Of a stretch of DNA of 64,000 bases, positions 47,801 through 59,800 are shown piece by piece. The translations under genes were made by a program, and so were the position numbers. Source of the DNA: Pisaster brevispinus (taxonomy: Eukaryota > Echinodermata > Asteroidea > Forcipulatida > Asteriidae); NCBI GenBank assembly GCA_023634235.1, contig JAMKCF010000006.1, positions 10,569,751 through 10,633,750 on the forward strand, given 5' to 3'. How positions within the stretch are numbered: the stretch's first letter is position 1; every line of letters begins with the position of its first letter. The notes beneath the pieces are model-generated. The model was not told the origin of the DNA and ran no database searches. It worked only from the letters and a program-made list of their open reading frames with translations.

Positions 47801-50800
47801 CTGAGGTCAAGTGCACTTTGGCTGTAAATCTTTAACAAGAATCCCCATCAAAACTGGGCTAGCAACTCACCGTTTAGGGGGTTTGGGGTAGTGGGGTCCC
47901 ACTTTGGCGGTTGTGGTTTTGTTGTGTTGTTTTGTCTGATTTGTTTGTTTGTGTAATGTGCATTTTGTTAATTGCAATGTAAAACATACTAGTGTACTTG
48001 CACATGTATGATTTCCCTTGCATAGCATTTTACTTACAAATTGCGACCCAAAATGAATCATCATATTTTACTCAATATTAGCATTCAGTCATGTCAGTAT
48101 GCACAAAATCTTTTCAGTCAAATAATATACGTACAAGTTTTGTACAAGTTTTGTACATGTAGGCCTACATTACATGTACATGTACTGATGTAAGACAAGT
48201 TGGTTTGAGGAATGCACTGTTTAATTGATTACTTATTAGGTTTTGGAGGGAACATTTGAAGCATCTTTGGTGGATTTGGTGGCTACAAATTGAAGCAGAC
48301 TATCCGTGTTTGGAACCCACAGCTGTGGACTCATTACATACATGTGTATGTAATGTGTACCCATGAATGTACATTGTAATTAAATAACAGTACATGGAGT
48401 AGACATTTGTAATGCGCCATGTCTGTTACAAATACGTACTTGGCGCATGAGAGACACTAACAAAATAAAGCACAGAGAATACAAAAGCAAGCTGGTAATA
48501 CAAATACTCAAAGATGAAGGATTACTTAAACAAATGAGTATTCAACTGAGGTTTTGAAGCTGTGACATGTGATTTATTGTCAGAGATTTGGAAAGGAATT
48601 TCATTGCAGTTGTTTTTACATGGCGTGTCGTGGGCGAGTGCATAAGAGCACCGGACTCAAGTCCTGGTGTTTCCGATCAGCAGAGTGTGGGTTGGAGTCC
48701 TGGTTGTGACACATTTGTCCATAAGCAAGACACTTAAACCATTATTGCTGCATTCTACACAGCACCATGTAAACTAGTACATGGTGCTATGTAAGGGAAA
48801 AGGTCTCATACTTAAAACGTAGCTCTGCATACCTTGCAGGAAAAAATACTGAGCGCATTGAGACGTCCATCGGATAGTGATAAATGAGAACTGATAAATG
48901 TGCTATATGAGAACTATCATTATTATTACTACCTTGTTTAGAATACTTGTACATTTGTTACTTAGAAAGGTCACCCAAAAATCTCCAGACACAAGTGTTA
49001 TCGTGTTTAGGAAAACCCTGGCATTTTAAATGGAAAGCAGTTCCTTGGTACATGTTGGTAACAGTATATGACAAGACCTGTGAGAGTTTACTAGCCCTGT
49101 CCTAAAATCACTGGACTCAAGCCAGCAGTCCACAGCAGTTCACTGGGGATCAGGTCGGCTCAGAGGTTTCTTTCCCTGCCTTTCGCCTTAGCAGACCCCG
49201 GTTCGAATCCCACCTCAGACCGAAGCTAGTACATGGAATGGGTTTTCAGTCCCTACATGATTGCATGGGTTTTCCCCATTTGAGGTTTTCCTCCCACATC
49301 TAAAAATCTTTTCATTGTCTCCTATTAATCCTGGTATGTGCTAACGGCGCTGTTGGATGTGTAATGTAATGAAGTAATAAAATGAAATAAGGCTACAATG
49401 TATTTGGCACCTCTACAATTCCATCAAGACAATTTTGAAATTAGGTTTTTTTCCTATATACATCTTTACCTCAAATTAAATCATCTTGAACTTCAGCTGA
49501 GGAGGAAACCCAACAAAACACCTGATCATTAAAAAAAATATAAAAAGTTCAAATAATTTTTTTTCTTTTTACTACGGCAACCAGTAATTCCAACATGTTT
49601 TCAAATCATAACTGTGTGCTAATTACTAATCTTTATATGGAAACTTTCAGCCTGACTGCATCGGACACCTGATCACCCTTTTAAAATTCCTCATTATAAA
49701 ACCCATCTGGATCGGGGGCAACATGAATGGTACGATTCACAGCTTTAAAGGCAATGTATATCTTTTGGTAATCATCAAAGAGCAGTCTCCTCACTCGTTG
49801 TATCCCAACATGCATAAAATAACCAAACCTGTGAAAAGTTTGTGCTCAATTGGTAATCGAAGTTGCAAGTAAACCTTTGTTAAATAATAATAATAATAGT
49901 GGCCATTGATAATGTGCCATGTCATTGTCAATCTTATTGCACAAAATTGTGGGCTTTCAGATGCCCGAGAAAGGCTTCATGCCTGAAGCCTTTCTCAGAT
50001 TCACTGTTACTGTTGTAAAAAATTACCTTCTTTCTCTTAAACTACATTCCTTCAAAGGGGGTTGATTCTAACACTGTTTTATAATATCAACAGCTCGCCA
50101 GTCATCTTTACCAAGTAAGTTTGTATGGTCCTTAATTTGTTGAGTAATTACCAAAAGTATACTCTCCCTTTAACACTGGCAAAAATGTTTGTTAGCTGCT
50201 GTGTACAGGATGTTATGAATATGTCTTACAGTGTAAAGGGAACTTGTACTCCATTATGTATAGACCCCTTGCATATGACGTCACCAGCTCAAACAGCGCC
50301 CTCACTGAGGTCCAAAAGAAAAATTGATCATTGGATGAGAGTTGTGCGTGACGCGTACGCGCTTGCACATTTCCATTCTGTGACCTCGGCAATGGCGGCC
50401 TGTGCAAGGGTCTAATCAAAGTCATGGTATATTATGAATGGTCAGAAATACAACTATTTTGGTTTAAAAACTCACTTCCTCAAATACTTCAAATACACTT
50501 CCTGATTAAGAGGTTTTTTAAAACATGCGTACATTTTGCACATGAACACACACAGAGCACCTGAAATAAAGTAACATAAACAGCTGTCTGTTATTTTCTT
50601 ATAATTGTAAATATTAGAAACTTTCCCTGGTGAATGATACATTTATTACAACATGTACATTACAAAGCAAGAAATTTGATGAAGGATTCCTTTTGAAAAG
50701 ATGGACACGTCTGGGAGTGTTTTATCCTAACTTTAGCATGCACTTTTATTTTAAAATTTGTAATTTTTTTATATTTAAAACTGATGTGCTTTTCTTCGAA

Positions 50801-53800
50801 TCGCCAATATCAGGTAAAAAATTATGCATGCTTGCATTCATTCCGTCGTCATGATTGGAATGAAACAGAATGCTCTGAATGTGAATTAAAGCTAATTAAA
50901 GGTCAGCTCCAGGCACTACTAGTTGGCCTGCTTGTCGGGCAATTAGTTGATGGGATACATGGTCACGTATGCAGCAAAATACATACGGGTAATTGAGGGT
51001 AGGGGGCGGTTTGCTTGGGTGGTGATGGGGGAGGTGGGATTGTGAGATGCAAACCAAATGGCTCCTCTCAGGACCAACACAGATTTTCCCCAAATTGAGA
51101 TTTTCACCTGTACTCGCAAGTAGATGTGTAGCAACGGGGTTGGCTGGCCCGCCGTGGCCATCCCACTTTTTGCTTGTGTTTGGTAGATACAAGAATTCGG
51201 AGATAATAAAAAAAATTAACTAAATTAGCCGAAACCATGGGGGGAGTCTGGATCTTCTTAAAGTCTTCTTTATTTGAGATCTGTCAAGAAACGTAGGTGA
51301 AGATGGGAAATGTCATTATTTTTGTAAGCCTACAGTGGAATTCTTATGCTACATATAAAAATGTATAATACAGCGCCTGCACAGACACAATGTAAACACT
51401 GCATCACCTAAAGTGCGCACTACACAGAGTAACACAGGGGGGACAGTGACTCCCAAAATGGCACAACCAAGATAGACATCCGAGAGACTGCTACGTGTAC
51501 CCGTTACTGCACCCAGGATTGTGGGAAATTTGTGACGTTATTGCAATCCACCTACAGTTGTCATAGACTGGAGGTCTTTGCATGATACGGGAGAGGCATC
51601 AAGCCAGAAGGCCTACATGCAAAGGAGTCAAGGTCTAAAGGGCTAATCTCTGCTCTCTGTTTCCTCATGAATAGATCCTCCGGCCCCGCCTCAGCTATTT
51701 ATTCCCCCGCCTCCATCTCAGGGACCTACCTCTGAGGAGGACGGAAGCGAATCGTCATACGATACTGATGACATCAGTGACTGTGACTCCTGCAAAGGTG
51801 AGGAGAGTGACACGTTGTCAATCTCATTATTACTCTATAAAAACAAGAATGCGTTCAGGATTAGCTTCTAAGAATCCTGGGGAAACTTACTGCTTAAATT
51901 GGTAGCTGATTTGTATAGCTGTTAGAGAGTTCTACAAGCCTATGGATATGTATACATGTCAACACTTGTGTGTTCACGTACTGCGAAAGCTCAGCGTCCA
52001 TGTTTTGCATATGGGAGTTCATACATGTACATTAAAAAAATGGATACCGTTTTGTAGTTTTAAGTTGTTTTTTTTCCCCCTAGATTAAAAACACTTTTCA
52101 TGGTATTGCTTTTAATGGTGTCATCCTTATAGAAGCGTGTTAGTCATGTATGTAAGCAAAAACATGAGAAAAATGCAGTGTAAACAGGGTCTCTATTTTG
52201 TCATGGTTGTTGGAAAGTTTCTTAGCACACCTTTATTGTCGGGCCTATTCAACGTGTCAAAAATAACAACATCCAGTTTTAAATTTTTAACTAAACAACG
52301 TAAATTTCATTTCTGTTTCAGATGGGCGGAGTACACCTCCACCAGCGCCGTCTGAAGCAGCAGAAGCTTTGATGGATCGTCTAGGGTTCCTCTTCAAGCA
52401 AGCTCAGATGCCGCCTCCTCCTGAATCACCATCCAGCGACAAGACAGTCCAAGGCACCTTCTTCCCTCCTCTTCAGAGCTCCCCTGCAGCAAACACTGCC
52501 ATCTTGCGGGATCGAAGCCACTCTTCTCCCGTCTCGGAAGTACAAGGTCGTACAACGGACAACGGTGAGCGCAAGGAGTTCAACCCCAGGAAGATGATAA
52601 CGTCTGTCAATGCAAGACAAGGCGCCCAGATCCAACAAGCCAAGAAGTGGTCATCGGTGCGGCAGAATAACCAAGACAACACTGAGAGTCAAATTCTGAG
52701 AGGCAGGAGCAGTTTGAGAACTTCTGCTGAGTATGCCGTACAGAGGTCACAGACGCTGACCTCTGGAGGTCAAACAAAGCAGCTGGTTGACCCCAAGGTC
52801 ACAAAACCTGTAGTACAAGAAGCTAAAGTGAGGAGAACAGTGCAGGAGTACAGTCAAAACCCGGCTGTATATGAGAGTCCTGTTGTCGCAGGGAAGTCAC
52901 CAGAGGGACCAGAAAAAGCAACAGGCAAAAATGGACACATCCGACCGAACAGTTTTATTAGTCAGGAGACTGAAAAAACAGACCCTCCAATACGGGCTCA
53001 CACCATCGATAGTCGGGTCTCAAGAAACAGGCAGAACCAACCCCCTGTGCCTGCTCCTCGGCCTGTAGTCAGACCCGGAAGTTATCACAGTCATGGAACG
53101 GGAAAGTCTTGTCTTGAAGAACAACTCAAGGAACTGTTTGATTCCGCTGATGCTGAACAGCGACAAGAAGCTGAAAATCAAGAGCCAGATTCACAGGCAC
53201 TTTCCCCAAGAGAAAAACCAGTGGTACCTCCAAAGACTGCAAACTCGCCCTCGCAGAAAAATGTTTCACCCGTACCGTCAAAAGTGTCACAGGATGCTGC
53301 TAAAATTTTTCACAGTACTCCGGTCAGTAACGTCATAAAGCAGACAGATCTGGCCAATCAGAGACCCCGTAGCATGGAGCACATCCGAACGAGTCCGCCC
53401 AATGTAACCAGTCCAATACACAGCCGAGGCCAGTCCATGGATTCTACTCTCGGGGATAGCTCGTTGACCTTTGGGGATTCCTCGGCCGACCCGACATTGA
53501 CAATGGTGTCATCTTTGGAGGGTTTTGATATGTCGTCAAGAGTTGGCACAATGCAAGAATTTTTAGAAAGCAAGAAGGAAGTTAATGGTAAATGTACATC
53601 GTTTATTCAGACTACTAGACTTTTAGTTTAGTTTTATATCAGTTTTATCTGATTTAATAGATGTCAAATTGGCAGTGGGGATAAAGTTTTATATTGTGTC
53701 CATGCAAAACGTATCTCGACTGTGCAAAAACATTTTTGCACAAAAATTGTCTGTGCGAAAACGCTGTTTCTGGGTGTGTACTTGTTTTATGTGTACATCT

Positions 53801-56800
53801 GGGCTACTTTGAAGCGAGATATGTCGTTTTGATAGTTTCAAGCTCGTAGGAGATGTGACGCTTTTGCACTGACATGACTATATATAATCCTCAACTTTGC
53901 TCCTGCGAAGAAGTGTTTTTAATCAAAGTGGAACAGACTGTAAATGGTAGTAAATAAAGGGTACAAGGTGATTAATTAAACTAATAGCTGTTATCAACCT
54001 GTGAAGAAGGGATTTGTAAATGTTTATCATTTAAAACATGTAATTCTTTTTCTTATCTCAAACGTGCTACGTTTTCTTTTCCAGCTGAAAAACAAAAATC
54101 TGCAACAAGTAAAAATCACACTTCAACACTTCCACTTCACCCAAGCCGAGAACCCACACCAACAAGTCAACAGAGTAAAACCCTCCCACATCCGACCTCT
54201 AGATCTTCCATTAGCCAATCAGATAGCAACCTCAGGAATATACCATTAGCAGACAGGGATGGGCGGGTGTCAAAGAAAGTTCCAGGTAGCTTAAAGCACA
54301 TAGCTGGAGACAAACAGGTGAGACAAATTGATTTTATAAACAACATTTTTGGTGAATGAAATTTTGGATGTACAAAAGAGGTATAATTTTACATTTTTGT
54401 TTTTAATATCCACACTTTTTGGGGGATAGAACCAGAATATAAAAATGACACCTGCAGCCTGTAAGTTAACCCATTTGAAAGAATATTTTGTTTTTAAATG
54501 CAAGGTCAAAAGTAATATACCAGTTGTGTACGCTTTGTATGTGATGAGTTATTTTCACAAAAGTGCTTCTAAAATTTGTATCTTTTTTCGTTGGATTTAA
54601 TTGGTGGATGAAGGCACACATAAATGTTGAGTTTAGGCTATTTGAAATATTTATAAAAGTTATAAACCACAAGGAAAACCGACTTGGTAAATTTTAATTA
54701 ATTTTTGAGTTTTACAAAGCAAATTTGACTAAAGCTGGACTTGAGCATGCAACCTTTGGATTAACGTGCTGGCACTCTACTAACTGAGCTATCTAGCCCT
54801 AATGTTGGCGGTCTCCTTATTATGTCAATATCTTTGTTTGGGGTGCCAGTCAGAAGCCATTTCACCTGTAACTGCCGTACAGCCAGGGATCACACCCAAG
54901 TTTACGATACAACCTGGGAAGCGGCAGCAGAGGGATCACCTTTAGGGGATGGGACTTTTTATATTTCAAATAGTTTCCCTTGTGGTTTATCACTTGACAG
55001 ATAAAACTGTTTAACCTTTCTGCCATCAAACTTTTCAGGACTCAGATAGCATTGGGTCAAGCAGTCCGGAGCATGGTCCCCAGCATCGATCAGGAACCAA
55101 ACCACAGCTGCTAAAGCAGCACTCTGACCTGATGGCTGAGAGCCGAGACATTGTGAACCAGACAGGACCGCTTTCTCCTGCATTACGAGACGCATCGGCA
55201 ACAGGACTTATGCTGAGTGGAACAGGCAGGCATCGATCCGCCTCAAGTAAGTTTAGAGAGAAGCAGACGTTTTCTTGAATTTGCAAAAGATTGTTTATGA
55301 TGATACTTAATGCAACAGTGACTCATGTAACATTGATGATATCCAATTCTGCAGTTACTCATGTCACATTGATGATATCCAATTCCACCGTGACTCCTAT
55401 TTATTCATTTCTGCAGCTACTCATGTTACATTGATGATATCCAATTCTGCAGTTACGCATATTACATTCATGATCCAATTCCACAATGCCTCGTGTTACA
55501 TTCATGGTTGTCAATTCTGCAGTTACTCATGTTACATTGTATGTTACAGAAGCATTGAAGGGACAATCAGCGAGAGAGAGAGAAAGAAAAAGGAAGTCAT
55601 TATTTCGACACAAATCTTATAATTATGACTTGTTTTAAGTCTAAAATATGACTTAATTGCTATAATTATGACTTATGCTTATTTATAATTATGAGATGTA
55701 AGACATAATTATGGCTTGTACTAAATCTTAATTATGAGATATTTATAGTCATAAATATGACTTCCTTTTTTTCCTCAATGTCCCTTTAATGCTTCCATAT
55801 GTATGTTGATGTTTGGTTTTGATTTATTGCAAGACAAAAAAAACAAACAACAACAACAACAACAGCGAACAAAAGAAACCTCCAAAAACACAAGACAGAC
55901 AGACATGGATAAAAGTCACGCCCTAAGGACAAACAAAATGAAAACCAGAGCCTATAAACATGGAGTTTTCTCTTTTCTTATCAGACGCTAGACCCGCATG
56001 GCAACTATGTACTTGGGAGATCTCAAAATCTCGTACGATTTCTTTATATCTTGCTGGTTAACTCTCTCCATCTCTTTCAATCAGCAACAACATTTAGAGT
56101 TTAGATTTCAAGTAAATTATGGATCTTACTGGACCTGCATCTGAAAGAAAAAAATAAATCATTGACTTTTGTTGTTCACACAAACATACTTGGGCAAACA
56201 TTTTCTTTAGAAAACCTGATTTCAGATGCCTGTGTTCAATACAACACGAGTATTCTTGAAATCACCCTGATGTACATGTAATTCTTTCTTCGGGAATAAC
56301 CACAAAATCATTTTTTTTTTTCCACCCCCCTTCACTTTCTGGGCAGATATCAGGGTGAGCTTGCAAATGAAAAGAAGAAAGTAGTTTTTGTTTCCTTGTA
56401 GGAACTGGAAAAAAAAAGAACCGCAAAGTAAAAGTAATACAAATTTAGCTCAGGTGCTAAAGTTACTGTCTCTTGCAATACGATACTCATCCATTTCTTA
56501 CCATGATCCTGCCTCCTAGCCATCTTAGATCTGCTCGAGTTTAACAGCACTCAAATTTCAAGACAAATCTCCACTGAACTACAAGTCTTGCAGCTCACTT
56601 TCACTGGACAAGAAATTGTGTTTACAAGACCTAAAACATTTCTGGGATTTTTTTTTGTGGTTTAGTTGTAGGTGTGGAATTGAAAAGGTTATTCAGAATT
56701 CATTTGTAAATCTTCTAAAGTATGTGTTTGGAAATAAACACCAGCGTTCTCCCTTAACAGTGGTCCGCTGGCCAAATGCCAGAGGACCAGTCGAAATTCT

Positions 56801-59800
56801 CCCCAAGTGGTCCGGATGACTAGTTCAGTGTTGAAAAGCATCTCTATTTAATATAAAAAAGGGACTCGTGAAAAACACTGTGGGGACCAGTGAAATGACA
56901 AGCTAACTGGTCCCACTGGCTCGTCACTCTCCACACTAGACTGCAGGTCCTGTTCAGTTGTGGGGGTTACTGCTCAGGTGCTAAAATTACACGACTCTAG
57001 CCAGTAAGGCAGTGAGTATTTCATGCGCTGTTGAAATCAGTTCAATTCAATTTTAAGTATTTCATCACAGTTAACAAGTAAAAGGGTGAAATTTGTTTTC
57101 CTGGTGTGCACTAAAAACATACAAGTACAATACTGGACAAATCATTGCAAATTACATACACAATTCAATACTAATACAACAATTTGTTTTTAACAACAAC
57201 AAATTAAAAAGTTAACACCAATAGTTATCTTTTTATTTGGTAAATTCCCCCCCCCTAATTTCTCTTATTGCACATTTGGCTCTTTCATAACTCATCTTAT
57301 AAAGATTGTACTCCTACATGCAACTTAATTTTACCTCTTTGTGTGTATAACTGTGAAATTTAGCGAAATCAGCCCATATGCAAAAGTGACACTTTTTTTG
57401 TCATTGATGTTTCACTAACGTCTACATCAATTGTATTATTTGGAAAGTTGTGGCCCAGTGGTGCAGTTTACCATATACAAGTTCTGGCCGTGTTGGGCTA
57501 CAGGTTCGGTTCCTGTTCATGGCACTTGAGCAAGACACTTAACCATAACTACTTCATCCTACGAATGGGATGTAAAGCCGTAGGTCCCCTGTGTGTTGTG
57601 CAATGCACACAATACATTTGTCGTTAAGTGAAGGGGGTTTACCCCGTCTGTTCTGGCACGGTTGGCAGCAGATTGTACTGCATTCCTTACAAGGTGCTAT
57701 ACAAGGGTCTCATAATTTAATCATGGCTCTTAATGAGTGTTTGAGACGCCCATTGGGCATAAATAAAGTGTTATCTAAAAGCTGTGTATCGATACTACCC
57801 CTCCCCCCAGCTTCAAGTCCAGAAGCTCTCGATGACATTCCACTGTTTGGAGGGCGTCGTGCTGCCATGATCAGGCGGTCGCTCCGCGATAAAGAATCAA
57901 CTGGCAAGCTGACAACTGATTTAATGAAAGGTAAGATGTCTTCAAAGATAAGCATCTGCCATCCGTGTTCAAAACAGAATGAAGACCAAAGATTCAAGTG
58001 TTGCAGTGATGTTAAATGTAGCTGTAACTTATACATATTCATAAGTAGGCGATTTATTGCAATTAGTCAAACTACCATCATGTGATTACCACTTGGTTAG
58101 AGTGGTGTTGAATAATAGCCCACATGCACAAGCGTTGTTTTAAAAATATACTGCAATGCATCTTGGGAAACCGCGTACAGTTGACAAATTAATCAAGCTG
58201 CCAAGATGGACGCCATGCTGTAGTTTACATGTAGCTATGCCAGGTTTTGTACTTGGGTACTGCATTGCTTCATAATCAGCGCGCCATGATGCTTGCCGGT
58301 GTTGCCTGGACTCGGATTTCACCCAGAATCCTTTGCGCGCTGATCATGTGCATTTGGACACGCATGTAGGCTACTGATTCCTGTAACCGTAGCTCCAAAT
58401 TAATGATGATTTGTTAATAATTGACCTCATAATTGCGCCAAACAGACGCAATCCAACCGGCATTATATTTGATTAATCTTACAGAAAATATTTCACATAT
58501 TTTCTCATATTAAAGTTTTTCAAATATTTCGCTTGTTTTAAATTTTATTTTATTTTATAAAATTTTCTGCAGCCCGCCTTCCCAACTACAAGCCGACACA
58601 GCTTCTCCTGCGGCCAATCACGTTTGAGATCCCTGGCTTCCACCAGGACATCCCTCTGGTTGGTCGAGAGTGGCTCTTCATTGACCTCGACCGTTCCCTC
58701 CTGAAGGACTCGACATCCAAGCTGAGGGGTGTGGTCCTACTGGGGGAGGTCGGCACAGGGAAGACGACCATCGTTGCCAAGTTGGTGTCCCTGAGTGCAC
58801 TCAGTCAGTTCTTAGTCAATGATAGCAGTCCAGAAATTGCACTCACAGGTTAGAAACTTTCGGAACTTGTTTGATTAAAAAAAAAAGACATGCAAATTTA
58901 CTTGACGGTTTGTATTTGTGACTTGAATTAACCTATGAAATTTCACTTTTGAACTGGCTTGACTTAATGGCAGTGTATACATTTGGTAATTGTCAAAGAC
59001 CAGTATCCTCACTTGATGTATCCCAACATATGCATAGTGTAACAAACCTGTGAAAAATATGAGCTCAGTTGGGCATCGAAAGCTCAAGAAAATAATGAAA
59101 GGAAAAACACCCTTGTTTCATAGAATTGTGTACTTCCAGGTGCATGAGAAACAAATTTTGAATCTGAGAAAGGTTTCTCAGATTTGGGGTGGACAATTAC
59201 CTCTTTCTCTATAACTACATTACTTCAAAGGTGGTCGTTTCTATTAATGTTTTATAATATCAACAGCTCTCCAATGCTCTTTCCCAAGTACATTACCAAG
59301 AGTAATTACCAAAATTACACCCTGCCTTTAATGTAATTTTACTTTTGACTTGACTTGGTATAAGGATATTTGACTTGTAATTTAAGTTGACACGTGGAAA
59401 GTGACCTCAGCTGTCATGGAAAAAAAATAATAACTTTGGCTGTACCTTTATTGTTAACGCATTTATAATTTTGCAAGTTACACATAGTTATTCTATTTCA
59501 TTTCCCTTTTATTAGATAAAAACACAAACCCACCTAATGGGGTGAGCTTGTACGGTAGCTCCAGCACGCTGACGAGGGTACGCCAGCAGTCTGAGCAGGC
59601 CCTCATGTCACTCGCCTCCCAGGTTGGTGCGTTTCATGTCTGCCAAGCGGATAACAGCATTACATGTATGGTTCCTGAGTTTGTACATGGGCTGGCTGCA
59701 CAACTGGCTCATTGTCTGCTGCCATACAAGTAAGATTAGTATTTTGCCTTGTGGATTTATGTGTCTTTAGTCATAAACTGTTGGGCCAACTTTGCAAATT

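Larger units (their letters stand above)
30050..51674 (+). other. Intron 3 of TANC
   Basis: 21.6 kb, phase 1, the largest intron. Holds most repeats of the window: the 25-bp minisatellite, a THAP-bearing TTAA element, SINEs at 36183 and 48620, tRNA-like repeats at 34360, 35740 and 49140, the 29-bp array, poly-C tract, and TTAA MITEs at 42959 and 49749. Possible regulatory blocks are near 31930-32130, 38000-38170 and 46130-46350. Phase-compatible junctions on either side mean no coding exon is required inside, but a small one could be missed. Confidence 0.8.
55247..57810 (+). other. Intron 7 of TANC
   Basis: 2.56 kb, phase 1. Contains a degenerate ~40-bp tandem array (55312-55548), a MITE (55549-55795), copy 2 of the 'GACCAGTGAAATGACAA' repeat (56745-56925) and a SINE (57449-57780) ending only 30 bp before the next exon. 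Confidence 0.85.
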
